DNA of 64,000 nucleotides from NCBI RefSeq assembly GCF_033473495.1, contig NC_088935.1, positions 2,294,001-2,358,000 of the forward strand, written 5' to 3'. Shown piece by piece: positions 9,998-21,889 of the stretch (within the stretch, counting starts at the first letter, position 1; each line of letters starts with the position of its first letter). The notes under the pieces are model-generated. The model did not search any database. It had not been told where the DNA came from and was given only the letters and a program-made list of their open reading frames with translations. Position numbers and translations under genes: made by a program. Source of the DNA: Cercospora beticola. Its lineage: Eukaryota > Ascomycota > Dothideomycetes > Mycosphaerellales > Mycosphaerellaceae.

Positions 9998-11165
9998 GCA
10001 CTGCGCCTCACTGAGGCCGTCTAACCTGCTTCTAGAGAGCGCCAGTTTTATCCGCGGGGGCATATGGCTTGTCCGCACAAATTCGAATACGAAGCTTGAC
10101 CTCCGATTCGAGCCCAACCACGATGCACGTGGGATGCGGGAACAGATCAAGTCTTACGAACGCTGTTCCACGGAATTGAGACTTGGAGAGTGGGATTCGC
10201 CGTCATAGCTCTGTGAGCTGTACTGATGAAAGGGTAGTAGCCCAATGTCACAATCGACGCAGCGCAAGCAGGATTCGCCAGCAGCTGGAACGGTTCCAGG
10301 TATGCTTATGAAGGGTGTGTTGTCGCTTTATTTCCCCTTACTAACCGATGTGTAGCAGCGCCACCTCCACGCCTTTTCCACTGAAATGGTCGTGGGGAGA
10401 CTTTCCGGTCAATATTCAACAACTGTAAATTATATTGACAATCAATATGATCGAACAGACGCTTTGGCTGTCTGGCAACATCCTTGGACACTTGTCAATG
10501 TCGTTCGTACGACCTTTTCTACATTGGAGCGAAACGAGATCAGCGTGATGACTTTCTGTTCAATTATATATTGACAAGAACACTTCTCACGCCGAGAACT
10601 AATCTACCATCAACATCACTACTGAGCAACTTCAAACACTTGCACATCTCTTCGTCTGAGACAGCACACAGCGAACTCCGCACACCCACACAGCTGACTG
10701 CATGTTCGTGCAACCAACACTCGACCAGGATTGAGGCACGTCGCAAGCTATTGACTGGTCGATAAACCATGAACGCTAGCTCACGTCGCATGAACGCCTG
10801 TGCAGCCCTTGACCCAGATCACAGCTCGATTGGACATGATACCATGGACGCTAGCCAATGTTGCCCGTCAGTTGTACTACATTGTCAAAGAGGTCTAGCT
10901 TGGTGCTTTTCTTCAGGTCACGGCTGACTCCTACTCTCGGGTCAGATGCAGATGCAGGTGATTTGGGTCGAGAAGGTGCGTCGCACAAGATATTTGGCGA
11001 GACATCAACGTGGTGTGACATTTTTCGTGCAGTCTGCCACGCATCTATGCTTAGTGCTCATAACGGACGTGCATCCATAAAACGCTTCGTACACGAACGA
11101 CGAGGCTAGGTCCTCTTCTCCTGCTTCTTCCGCCCCTCATACACGGTACCGCATGCATTTCCCAT
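9998..11165. other. Convergent intergenic region
   Basis: About 1.2 kb lie between two convergent genes. The stretch around 10400-10640 is AT-rich. Short frames on both strands show no family features. Nothing could be supported as a gene, RNA or repeat. Confidence 0.5.
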
Positions 11166-12953
11166 CTATTCATCATCGTTCTCTGGAATCGTACTCTGCG
11201 CCTCGACTTCATCCTCCTCGAATGTGTTTGGAGGCACGTTGTACAGGCGAATGGTAGGCTTGTTCGGGTCCTTGACCAAGACGTACTTGCCGTCGTCCTC
11301 CTTCATGACCATGTCGACGAATGTGCGAACGATAGCCCAGCCGTTGTTGAGGTTCAAGTTCATCTGAGATGCGAACTCACGTGGCTTGTAGCCCAATACA
11401 CCGAGAATGACGTGCTCGGTGGTAGACTTGGGGTTGGCGCGTGAAACGAAACTAAAAGTTGTCAGTTGGAAGCAATATGAGGAGATGTTCTTTGACACTC
11501 ACCCAAGTTTCATGAGGTCTGCCTTTGCGAGGATAGACTGAGTGGTCCATCGCGCGAGCTTGCACGAGTTGTTCTTCATTTCCGTTGCAACAACGGCACC
11601 ACGCTGTGATGCGAGCTTTGTTCGCCAGTCAAGGGCGCCTCCACTACCTTGCGCCTTGTTGTCGAACTCATTCAGCGCCTTGATGGTGAGGAATTGATCC
11701 TCGCCCGAGATGTTATTCTTCACCACTGCATCAAGTTCAGATCGAACAATGAGATGGAGGGGTTCCGCGTCAGCCTCGAGGGACAAATCGAAACGGCGGT
11801 ACTTGTACGCTTTGCTCGCTGGAGGGTCGGTCTCGGAAGCTGGGTCGTAAAATGGGTGCTCGTGGTTCATGTCGCGCTTCGAGCTTTCCGATTCCTGCAC
11901 GACTTGCAGAGGGAAGATGTTGTTGATATGTGTGGCCTCCTCCTTGAGAGCGCCTGGAGCGTTGATTTGGTCCTTGTTGCCCTCGCTCAGCTCCAGTGGG
12001 GCATCAGCTGCGTTCTCGTTGACAGTAACCATGTCAAGGCTGCTGCCCTCGCGCTTGTCAATGAAGATCTTGTTGCCCTGCTTGAGCATGATGATATCCC
12101 AACTGTATACACTTCGAGGAGCGCACATCAACATGGACAGAATGTTGTCGGCGGCGAAAATCTGTGCCTCGTCCTTCTCAGCCAGCTCTTGGATGACCGG
12201 ATCGGAAGAAGTCGAGACGTTGTACGCAGCACGATCCAGCACTGTCAGCTTCCTCACGCTCGTTGGGGCTCCTGGCTGCTTGTCGTATGACCTGTCATAG
12301 TAGTACAAGAAGCCATAATCGTCCAGATCCTCGCCCTCGCCAGTGTCCAGATTGAGCTTCTGCAGGCGGTTGAAGTCGATCTCATCCAACATTCTCCAGC
12401 TGTCTTTAGGCTGCACTGAAGCCTCGCGATTCCGCTGTGGCTTATCCCAGTCTTTCCACCCTCCTCTGCGTCCACCGCGCCCGCCTCTGCCGCCTCGCGA
12501 GTCATATTGCTGTGCTCCACCACGACCTCCAACACGCTGAAATGTGCCGCGCCCACCTCTTTGGCCTTGCGCACCACCACGACCGCCCCGTCCGCGTCCG
12601 AAAACGGCAGAACCTCTCCCGAATCCTCTGCCCCGCGTTGTCGGTGCGCTGCGGTCGACTAGGGAGAAGGAGCTTTCCTCATTCTGGCCTTCGATCTGGA
12701 AAGCAGTCTGCAGACCCGAAGCGCCGTACACCTGGTCGCGATATCGGTTGTTGTACTGCTGGCGTCCTCCGCGTCCTTCACGTTCCTTGCCTTCGGCAGT
12801 CCAGTCGGCCATGCGGCCGAGCTTGTCGCCTTTGGAAAATGGCGCATATGGGATGCCGTTGAGCGTCGTTTCGCTGGTGGTTGGTGGACCCCATGTGTCC
12901 GACGCGGGCAGGGCCTCGATGGCCTCGAGCAATCCGGGTGGAAGTCCAGGCAT
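11166..12953 (-). CDS. eIF3d (moe1): Eukaryotic translation initiation factor 3 subunit D
   Basis: Exons 12953-11503 and 11451-11166 encode 578 aa, typical for fungal eIF3d. The N-terminus ([22 protein letters not shown]) and the [18 protein letters not shown] segment are diagnostic. An RGG-rich tract (about 100-165) follows, then the core domain with [18 protein letters not shown] and [21 protein letters not shown] (the cap-binding core region). The second exon carries [22 protein letters not shown] and ends in an acidic tail. The subunit belongs to eIF3, joins the 43S pre-initiation complex and in other species binds the cap of selected mRNAs. The 51 bp intron has gtgagt and ttttag borders and rejoins the frame as KLGFVSRA. 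Confidence 0.96.
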
Positions 12954-13643
12954 GGTGGAGATGGCGGTGGTGATGTTGTTGGCGGCGGGGTGCGTGCTCT
13001 GTCAAAAATTCGAGCCTGCACAATGCAAGTCTTGGCGCGTAATTCGACACGCGAAGTGGGGCTCCGCCAACGACCGCCCCCAGTCGCAAGTGAAGTCAGC
13101 CATCCTTTCCACCGCCAGCACCGCCAGACTCCGCTCCCACATTCGGCCAGAACATCATCTTGGGCGCTGACCGGGCGGACCTGTCTATCTGGCGGCCGCG
13201 TCTTGTACCACCTCTCACAGTACATATCCGCCTCAAGCCAAGATGTCGCGTGCTGCCCGCCAGCATCATCACGAACGCAACCAGGTGTAGCCATGATCTG
13301 CCGAGATCGTATTCATATTCACGCCACGGCCTGCCCCCAACCTCGACCAGGCATGTCTGCGCCTCGTGGCAAGCTTTTGCATAATGCTGCCGCTCTATAA
13401 AGCATCTCTAGGTCTCCCTCATCCAGACCAAGGCTTTCGCTCTCAACACTTCCTTGAACCTTGTTTACGCAGCCCATTTTTCGCACTCGTAGCTGTCTTG
13501 GAGACTGTTCCATGCTCCTGTTGTGCAATTCCGGGCAGGCCCTTTATGCCAAATAACACGTCTTATCCAGCTTCGCCTTCGTCTTTTCGCTGCCTTCGCG
13601 GGCCTCATTGGCCCTCTCTTTCAATACTATGTGCTCACCGACC
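12954..13643. other. Divergent promoter region
   Basis: These 690 bp between eIF3d (minus) and the next plus-strand gene must carry both promoters. The half nearest 13643 is C/T-rich. Two in-frame ATGs (13629 and 13644) precede the plus-strand gene. No other feature is recognised. Confidence 0.5.
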
Positions 13644-14222
13644 ATGCCTCGAAACAAAGACCGCTTCTACCTCGCCCTCTACACCCGCGCTGCTTCCACA
13701 AAGCCCGTGATGCCGGGCAAAGAAGACAAATACCACTGGGCTTTCCTAATCGGTCCCAAACATGAGAACAAGTCTTCGCAAGGCACGAAATGTCATGCCA
13801 AAGACGTTGTCATCATTGACGAGACCAAAGACAAGTACACGATCAGGACAGAATACCATTTTGAGGAGCGCAAAGTCTGGTTGACGGCGGTGGACATGAT
13901 CGTCGTTCGCCTTCTCCTCGGGAAAGTGCTCGACAAAGAACGATTGATGGACGTTCTCCGGGGCACGAGAGTGAAAAAGCACAGCGACGCCGGCGGGTGG
14001 AACAGCGTTAGCTGGACCAAGGACGTCCTCGACAGACTTACCCGTGAAGACGGCATTCTGGGAGCAAGCGTCATAGAGTGGGAAACAGTTCGGCATTCAG
14101 CATTGTGGTACATTGAGGAGAAAACGGCACAACACCGATTCGACGGCAAAGCGATCGGGACGTTCGATAAGACGAAGGTGCCGACTTGGGATCTGGTGAA
14201 TGATATTGAGCTTGAACCATGA
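13644..14222 (+). CDS. Fungal protein of unknown function (DUF6914-like)
   Basis: A single exon encodes 192 aa. The start MPRNKDRFYLALY and the motif KYHWAFLIGPK, followed by FEERKVWLTAVDMIVVRLLLGKV, GGWNSVSWTKDVLDRL and a C-terminal VPTWDLV, match a small, widespread family of filamentous ascomycetes that I recall as DUF6914; its function is unknown. ATG 13644 is chosen because the family begins MPRNKDR; an upstream in-frame ATG at 13629 would add five residues. No signal peptide or membrane segment is present, so the protein is probably cytosolic. The family name is from memory. Confidence 0.8.
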   Translation: MPRNKDRFYLALYTRAASTKPVMPGKEDKYHWAFLIGPKHENKSSQGTKCHAKDVVIIDETKDKYTIRTEYHFEERKVWLTAVDMIVVRLLLGKVLDKERLMDVLRGTRVKKHSDAGGWNSVSWTKDVLDRLTREDGILGASVIEWETVRHSALWYIEEKTAQHRFDGKAIGTFDKTKVPTWDLVNDIELEP

Positions 14223-14580
14223 ACACAGACAGGCCGATGTCCTCAATCTGATTGGGGAAGTCACACAGGTTGAGAGCTTCAGCTGGCATCACGATGCGGA
14301 ACCGGGCGAGGATTGCGGGTCGAATTCCTATGGGATGACTACGACAGTCACCCTTGCAAGGGGCCATGCCAACAACCAGTTCCGGGAACTCGTAAGTTAT
14401 CGCTACCGGGACCCGTGCTGGAGCAAAAAAATTGAGGGGCACCGCAGACCCTTCCGATACTCCGCAGGAGTCAAAATTGCTGGGACTCCAATTGTGGACG
14501 GCTTATAGAAACACGGGAACTTGAAGAGCACTTTGGAAAAGTTGGCGAAAAGAGTGCTGGGACATGCGCCCGAACCTTGT
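14223..14580. other. Convergent 3' spacer
   Basis: These 358 bp separate the stop of the DUF6914-like gene from the stop of the Dabb gene on the other strand. Nothing else is recognised. Confidence 0.45.
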
Positions 14581-15173
14581 TTATAGTTTTGGCTCCGGCC
14601 ATTGGCCTTCCGAAACTATTGTCATGACACCCGTCCGTACTCTGCTTGTTGTTTTCTGGCAACGCCGTCAGTAGGGCACGCATTGATTCCTGGGTATACA
14701 ACATCACATATTACCTTCAGCTCTTTGTGAGCCTCACACTTCTGGTCATAAAATTCGTGATCCTCGTGATTCTTGAAGATCGATTGCGAAGCTATCGTAT
14801 AGCCTTCGCTGAGCGGCGACGATGTATTCAAAACGCGTCGAGAAACATTCGAAACAATGTACGGCTTGCCGTCCTGTCGTACAATGATGATTTAGCACAA
14901 GACAGGACGTGCACAAGCTTACCATTCTCTGGCATCTTCCTTGCTATGCAGGAGAACGAGAGGGAGGAAGCTGACCTTCAAAGCATTCTTTCGCAAAATC
15001 TCGTATTCTTTCAAGACGGCCTGAATGTCCTCCTCCTTGGCTACCTTGAAGAAGGTCAACCGCTTCACGAAGTTATTTCCGGCTTGAGAAGATTCAGATC
15101 GTGCGCCGAGAGCCATTGTCGTTCGCAGTACGTTCAAAGGCTTTCGCCTCAGAGAGGAGATGAGGGACTGCAT
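14581..15173 (-). CDS. Stress-responsive A/B barrel (Dabb) domain protein
   Basis: Three exons (15173-14976, 14873-14715, 14655-14581) encode 143 aa. Splicing is supported because all three joins restore one Dabb-like domain: FVKRLTFFKVAKEEDIQAVL, then SEGYTIASQSIFKNHEDHEFY, KCEAHKELK and finally GVMTIVSEGQWPEPKL. The strand order and the AH..LK...GVMT ending are typical of the family, which forms small dimeric alpha/beta barrels, some heme- or polyketide-binding and some stress-induced. The upstream ATG (15173) adds 19 residues rich in Arg, Leu and Ser that resemble a mitochondrial presequence; an internal ATG at 15116 would give a cytosolic 124-residue form. The ligand is unknown. Confidence 0.8.
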
Positions 15174-15557
15174 CGTATTTCGTCCGAGGTACAGAGCTCT
15201 CTGTAGTAGTAAGCTTGAAGCTGCAGGTCAGCTGTTGTTGATGGGTCTCGGGAGGCACGCGTCTGCAGTTGCACTGTTGCAGTTCGATGCTTCCGGGTGA
15301 ACCCGAGACGAACTGTTGGAGGGTCTTCCTGGACTGGGCTTCTCCGCCCAGACCGTGATCAACCATTAGCACGAGTTGCAACACGGAGTAGCATGAACAT
15401 TGGCCATTGACTTGGGATCCTGCTAAGTCATTGAGAGAAGAGAGCGTGCAATGGAGATACCTGACAGTAGTCCACAAAAGCGTTTTTTTTTTTTTTTTTA
15501 ACACACATTCAGTAGACCTGCTCGTCGTCCTCGAATACTACAGTCCATGACAACATC
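15174..15557. other. Spacer with a 17-bp T tract
   Basis: These 384 bp lie between the Dabb gene's start and the Dicer stop, both on the minus strand. The run of 17 T (15483-15499) reads as oligo-A 58 nt past the Dicer stop. No gene is recognised. Confidence 0.5.
15483..15499 (-). repeat. Oligo-A/T tract 3' of the Dicer gene
   Basis: Seventeen consecutive T on the plus strand, that is A17 on the Dicer mRNA strand, lie 58 nt downstream of the stop codon. It may be a simple repeat in the 3' UTR or an aid to polyadenylation. Confidence 0.6.
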
Positions 15558-18500
15558 TCAGTCTGCCATTTCTTCGATCTCCATCTGCTCGCCAGATTCA
15601 AAGCTTGCTTCATCCAGCTTTCTCTTCTTACTCTCAGCTCTTCCATGCCCTCTGGTCCGCAAAATGCTGCATGCCATATAAGCGGCTTTAGTCTCGGCCT
15701 CCTCTCTAGTACTGCAATCGCCAACGTTGGCTATATCCTCTTCACCAACTTTCACAAAGCACTGCCACGACTTCTTGCCATTCTCTCCTTCGTTAGTCTT
15801 GCTTGTGTACTTGACTTCGTCTCGATCTGCCAAGATACCCAGCATCTCTTTGGGCGAAACGCACGAGATATTGTCATCGAGAATCCTCCGCATGATCTTC
15901 AAAACACCAATGCGTTCGACAAAGGCTTCACATGCATCCAAGCTACCACGGGTGTCGATGAAGATGGCACCGAGAGTAGCCTCGATCAAGTCACAGAAAA
16001 ACTTGGGTGGCGAGAGCGTCACCAACTCCACCCATGGATAATATTCGTCACCTGTCAGGAGTGCTTGGTTGATCCTTTCTTTTTGCTCTTGATACCTGAT
16101 AGCCGTAGCGTTCTTGTCCTTGTTGAGCTGAGGCGCAGCGCGTAAGAAGTCATAGAGGTGGACTTCTCTTTGCTGTTCAAGCGTCCGGAATCCTCCAGAC
16201 TGATCCGAGACGACCTGGAAAGTCTCGTCATAGATGGTGTGCTGCAAGCAGCAGAACCCTAGAAAGTGGCTGTTGACCAAGGCCGCGTGCATTCCATGCA
16301 ATTGCCAGTGCTTGAGCTTATTTGCATGAGCGAAGAGCTTCGGTGTGACTATCATGTCGAGCACACTGTCTCCCAAGAACTCAAGACGTTCATATGAAAC
16401 GCCCGTCCGGTTGAATGGGAAAGAGAGATGAGTGGTAGCCTCGACAAGAAGAGCGGGATGCTCAAACGTGTGTCCGATAATTTTCTCGAGTGGTGCAAGA
16501 TTTGTAATGGAAGTAGTTGGCAGTTCCTTAAGCAGCACTTCAATGCACTGACTCCGGTCGTCCCAGATCTCGTTGGCCAAAAGCGTTTTGATGCAGCAGA
16601 ACGCCCTCTCAAGGCCACCACTGATATATGCTGCTCCGATCAAGGATTCCACGACGTCTGCTAGAGTCTTGGTTGACATGGGGCGTGTGTCTGGTGCCTG
16701 CATGTCACTTGCGTAGGGCGGACGCCACTTGCTTCCCGTAAAAGGTGCAGCAAGTATGTATTGGTCAAGTCCAGAGTCAATCGCTACTTTCGCGAGATTG
16801 CTGTTCCGCACAATGCGATCCCTCTCATGCGTGAGGTATGCCTCTGGCCAGTGTTTGTACTGGGCCATTAATTGCAATTCCGTACAGTGTTTGAGGATAC
16901 AATCACCGAGATATTCCAGACGGTTGTAATCGTAAGGCTCTCGCGCGGCAGGTGAGGTGATCGCTTCCAAAAGTGAACACAGTTCCAAGGTTCCGACTGT
17001 CCCTAACTTGTTCTGAGCAAGATCTTGCGCGATCAGAGTTATTTCGAGTTTGCGCAAGATAGACGGCACAAAAGCTGAGAGTAGCGCATATTTGGCTGGA
17101 AGTGCATCAATTGTACACTCCGCAGCCTTGCAGATGTTCCTTGCCGTGTGTGCAACGCTATATTCAACGGCGGGATGTAGAAAGTCCTTTCGCTTGGGAA
17201 AGGCGGTGAGATTCAGTTCTCTTGTGTCCTGGTTTATGCTGTGCAAAAAGTATGAGCGCCCCTGTTGGGATGCCACGCGCACCAAGCCAGCATCTTCCAC
17301 CTGAGAAATCGAAACGAGCATGATCTCCGCGCTTCGATTTTGTTCTGGTTGCTTGTCTGCAATGCTTACACTGATGATATCCGCCGAGTGAAAGAGCACA
17401 GCGAAGTCGTCTTGGCTGGCCGACATCCGATGGCCATACGCCCTGGCCAAGAGCGTAGCTGTGCAGGCTCTCAGCGTAGTCTGCGCCTCGTCCGATAAGA
17501 CTTCTCCTTGACTGCAAGCTGTTACCTTGACTTGGTAGGTCTTGTGACTGTTGTAGTAAAGATCGAAAGAATCGATAACGGGTGTCTGGCCGAGTACCCA
17601 CATAGTCAACTCGACAACAAGTTCGCCTTGTAGCAAAAGCTGGATCTTGGACGAACTCCACTTCGTGCTAGGACTCGCACTGCGCCATGCCTCCCCGAGT
17701 GGCGATTTACGCTCCGAGACTTGCAAGATCGAAGGCTGATTGACATGCTCAGTGTCAGGCTCAGGACCGTAGTCCTTGACAAGCGGAAGCAAATTGTCAT
17801 TAACCAGTCCTCCTCGATGGAGTTTGACATATGCCTCAAATGCAGCGTCTTTGATGGCGTCGTTCTCAGTCTCCCATGCCTTCGAAGAAACTGCATGCCG
17901 CATACTCGCGTGGACCGATGTAGGCAGAATTACCTCCGCCTTCCAAAGCTTTGTCTTAGGATCTTCGTGACAGCTGAATTCTGGTCGTAGGTCCACATAC
18001 TTCGTACCTCCTGAGATACTCACGCTGCAAAAATGATACAAATGTGCTTTGGCATCTGCTGTGGTTAGTAGCGCGCCGGTCGAAGGCACCTCGTATGTTC
18101 GCTGGGGCTCAGTAGTTGGGTCTTCGATGACGACAGCTCTTAAGTCGTCCATATACCTTGCCTTCATCTCCGCTTCGAGAGCAGACCACCCTTTGCGGCC
18201 CCGGGCGTTCTCTTCTTCGGACACAAATAATACATATTTCGAATTCGCCTTCCTCGCCCGTCCACGACGCTGCACAAACGACACCAAGTTCTTCGGTGCA
18301 TCGAAGCAGATGACCTAAAGGAAGATCAGAAATGTGGCCGCTGGTTGGAGTATAATACAAACCAAGTTACACGCGGATATGTCTATGCCTTCCTCCAGAA
18401 CGTTGGTCGCGATCATCAAATTCTTGCGTCCTTCTCGGAATGCCTGGAGGTCATTCTCCTGATCTTTGAGCGCCACCAAGTCTGCGAGTGATAATTTGCG

Positions 18501-19875
18501 ATTTGTGTTTGTTGACGTGCCCACGAAAGCTGCGACTGTGTAGAGCTCGCGCATCGCGGGCATTTGCCGGAGCAATTCTGCGAGAGCAGTGACTTGGACA
18601 CGTTGCTCGACGAACACGATGCACCGGACCGTGGCATCAGCATGCTGCTGAAGGGTGGCAATGAGCTTGGAGGCTTTGTCGCTGAGCACGATGTCACCTT
18701 GAATGGAGAATGAAGCGATTTGTTGCTCGATAGCATCGGTAATCGCCAAGAGATGCGCTCGCTCTTTGTCACTAAGCTCCAGCAGAATCGAGGTTTCGAC
18801 AGGCTGCGCCTTGAACTTTTGTATGCAGGCAGAGACATACCATTGAGCCATGTCTACTCCGAGCTGGTCCTGGAGTGCGACTGCTCTTGATTCCAGTGCC
18901 CGGAGCTGCCGCAGACAGTAAGTGTCGCGCTTCATGAGCACTTTCTCCAGTCTCTCTTGAGCTTTGCCGTCGATGTGCTCCTTCAGCTCTACTACATATG
19001 GATCATTCATGATATCGTAGGCTCGAGCAGCGTTCGTCAATGCCGCACAAACATTGCGTGGGTCTGCCTGGTCGTAATGTCCGCAGCCATGAAACACAAT
19101 CGTCTGAAACTCCGGGGGGTGGACATACTTCTCCAATTCAGCTCGATGCACCTTGGGTGTGACGGCTTTCGAGAAAAGATTTGACTCAATTGTTTCAAGA
19201 CTGCCAGCCTTTGTGCTCATGACTGGGCTGGCGCTCAGGCCTAATATGTGAGGGACATTCTCGCCCTTGGCCTGCGCTGGTCGATAGAAGTCTTGCATGA
19301 TCTGGTTCATCGGATGTTTCTTTGTACACCTGTGCGCTATAGAGCGATTTGTGATGAGTTCGGGCGAATTTGGCACACTTTCTCCGACTTACCTTCGTCG
19401 AACACGCAAAGAGCAAGTCTCGAAATTTTGACGAAAGCATGGGTCAAGACATCCCGCAAAATGGCTGGCGTTGCGACGACGACTCGGACATTGGTGAAGA
19501 CTGCATCCCAGAGTTGTTGCGATGTCCACTTCTCTACCTCGTCATTTCCAGTCAGTAGACGAATGCCATAAGCAGGAAGCTCTGTATTCAAGACGTGGTG
19601 CTGCTGTTCTGCCAGAGTTCGAGAAGGTGCCAAGAACCAGATGAGCTGAACTGAAGGTCAGAAGACGATGCAAACTGGTGAAGTGGCTGGCTTACATCGT
19701 CGCCTGTCATACGCTCCAGCTCAGCACGAATGCGAGCGACGGCGATGTGCGTTTTTCCTGATCCGGTGTCCATGGCGACGATGATGTTCTTCTCGAGGCT
19801 CAGCTGCAGCATTTCCTGCTGATAAGATCGCAGCTTGACGGCATGGTCGGGAGGCGCTGCGGGTTGAGGTTCCAT
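15558..19875 (-). CDS. DCL2: Dicer-like ribonuclease (DCL2-type)
   Basis: Exons 19875-19696, 19645-19393, 19336-18363 and 18314-15558 give 1387 aa. In order: DExD/H helicase with Walker A DTGSGKT (36-42), DEAH (143-146) and GLSASP; helicase C-terminal part ending VQRRGRARK (around 484-491); dimerisation domain (about 550-650); RNase IIIa with RLEYLGD (934-940) and DVVES (1022-1026); RNase IIIb with ERLEFLGD (1111-1118) and DLIEA (1244-1248); and a C-terminal dsRBD-like segment (about 1290-1358). All four acidic catalytic positions are kept in both RNase III domains. No clear PAZ is seen. Length and layout fit fungal DCL2, which cuts dsRNA into siRNA in quelling and antiviral defence; assignment to DCL2 rather than DCL1 is inference. 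No Argonaute or RdRP lies nearby. Confidence 0.93.
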
Positions 19876-20538
19876 TATGAGCTTTGATTGCACTGAAGTG
19901 AGATAGCCGTAGTCGCGATGTCAATGTCAGTGGTGAAAGCAAATACCAGACCAACCTGCTCGCGGATCAGGCCTGAGCATTGGACGTCAATGCAAGGCGA
20001 TCGTGCTGCGTAACGTGAAAGTTGTAGCTACATGCGCCGTTGACGCGCTGGCGACTTCTGCGGTTCGTTCACCTGTGTTGTGTATATAGTCGCCTCGCCT
20101 CGCGCTGAGTGACAGTCGGCAGTCATTCGAACGGTCTTGCAGGACGAGGAGGCAGTCAGGCGGAAGTCAGAGGGACGTCGCGAAGGTGGCTGGCATCGGC
20201 TCACTTCTTGGCAGCCGTGCCGCTCTCGGCCAAACATAACCTCGTCTGTCCCTCACTCGGATGCCACCGCCTGCACTTGCTACCCCTCGACAATCGCGCG
20301 GTTCGGCTGAACATCTGATGAGCGACACTCTGCCTGGAACAAGTAATTCCACCACAGACCGAGATCCCTCAAGATTCGTGTTGAGTCGGCGCCCACTGGA
20401 AGCTGCAAACGGCAGGCCGTTCTGCTGGAGGAAGTTCCGCCGCACTTCTCCATCCTTGTCCCGGTCGGATGATATATTTCTATTGATCTTACGCTCTTAC
20501 GATTGTACGACAAATTGGCGCAGACGCCACAGTGAATC
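19876..20538. other. Divergent promoter region of the Dicer and coiled-coil genes
   Basis: These 663 bp separate two divergent starts. No TATA box, repeat or small gene could be supported. Confidence 0.45.
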
Positions 20539-21639
20539 ATGGCTACCAGTAGTGCCTCACCAAACTACAACACCACCACTGATGATGAAGCTTTCGGCGA
20601 ACTGGAGACGGCGTTGCGACGACAGATCAAGGACACGCTACAAGGCGTGGCCACGTCTCACGATAAGCTGGCCTTATCTCATGAGGAACTTGATGGCCGC
20701 GTTCAAATCGTAGAACAACGACTACCCAAGAATCTCCGCTTCCGTCTTAAGACGATAGAAGACCACGTCAAGTCACAGGAATCGATAAACAGCAGCCTTC
20801 CGAACAACAGAGCCAGCTCGCACTCAGACGCTGCTCTGGCGACAAAGGTGAAGGCGCTCGAAGATGTGAACGCCACACTCGCGGGCAAGCTCTCGTTTAT
20901 GCAGTCGCAACTGGATCAGCACAAACGAAATCTAGACCGTATCAGCAAGAAGAATACGACCCTTGATGATTCTGACCCTGTCGTACAGGAATTGCTCAAA
21001 CGACTCTACTTACTGGAGACTCAGCGCAGCGGCAGCAGAAGCACTTTCGAAGCTTGGACCAACGATGAGGTTGCAGAGGAACTGCTTCGGCGTTTGACTG
21101 AAGGAGGAGAAGGCATCTCACCGAACCTCTCGGCGCATCTGCACTCACTCACTGCCAGCAAACTCTCAGTCGTAACGGAAGGAGCCAAAGGTGCAGGTCG
21201 TCGCAAAAGCTCAGCAACGGATAGCACCAATAGCGAACAACAGAGCTCAACCAGCAGCGACATACCACACAAGCCTCGCAAGCGCTCTGCACCCGCTGCC
21301 ACAGAGTTATTATCACTTTCCGACCTCTCCAGTATACAAGACTCTGGTCCTGAAGAGTCTGAGCCGCCCTCGAAACGCACTAGGACCACGTCCGCTGCCG
21401 CTGTCAGGATCTCTCCGCGCAAGATCTCCAGCATGTTCAAGACTACCAAGTCTACTCCAGCAGAAAATACGAAGTCAGCTTCACAGAACGACGCAGAGGG
21501 CGATTACGACATGAGTGAGCTGGCTTTACTCCAGGATGAACCTCGCCGGTCAGGGCGCAAACCTAAACCAGCACGCAACCCACAGTACCTCACCTGGTTA
21601 GAAGTTCGCGCTGCAAAGAAGAGGGGGACCTTGGATTAG
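20539..21639 (+). CDS. Coiled-coil, probably nuclear protein of unknown function
   Basis: A single exon encodes 366 aa. Residues about 15-165 are Leu/Gln/Glu-rich with heptad spacing and should form coiled coil (for example LATKVKALEDVNATLAGKL). The middle (about 215-320) is Ser/Thr-rich with basic clusters HKPRKRSAP and PPSKRTRTT that look like nuclear localisation signals. The C-terminus (RRSGRKPKPARNPQYLTWLE) is an AT-hook-like basic stretch followed by a short helix, a combination seen in several uncharacterised fungal proteins. No enzymatic motif is present. A chromatin or kinetochore role is possible but only inferred from composition. Confidence 0.75.
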   Translation: MATSSASPNYNTTTDDEAFGELETALRRQIKDTLQGVATSHDKLALSHEELDGRVQIVEQRLPKNLRFRLKTIEDHVKSQESINSSLPNNRASSHSDAALATKVKALEDVNATLAGKLSFMQSQLDQHKRNLDRISKKNTTLDDSDPVVQELLKRLYLLETQRSGSRSTFEAWTNDEVAEELLRRLTEGGEGISPNLSAHLHSLTASKLSVVTEGAKGAGRRKSSATDSTNSEQQSSTSSDIPHKPRKRSAPAATELLSLSDLSSIQDSGPEESEPPSKRTRTTSAAAVRISPRKISSMFKTTKSTPAENTKSASQNDAEGDYDMSELALLQDEPRRSGRKPKPARNPQYLTWLEVRAAKKRGTLD

Positions 21640-21889
21640 ACATCTCCTGTCGTCCTTTATGGGCAGCAAAGCGGAGCGTGGGCATTGAACTAGAAGTTTT
21701 CTATCACACTTTATGAGCGTGTAAGGGGTTCCAGCAATGCTTTTGACGAGTTTACAGCGATGGCGTTGAGGATTGCATTACCATGATTTCGCATTGTCGG
21801 CACTTTTTGGTAGGAACAGGATGACAGGCTACGGAGTGATTCCACATGGACAAGCTCAACTACAGCATGTATCGCGCTTGATATTCAGT

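Noticed and set aside
14646..15206. A 186-codon plus-strand frame with a hydrophobic segment
   Set aside because: It is antisense to the three-exon Dabb gene, whose splice joins all restore one recognisable domain.
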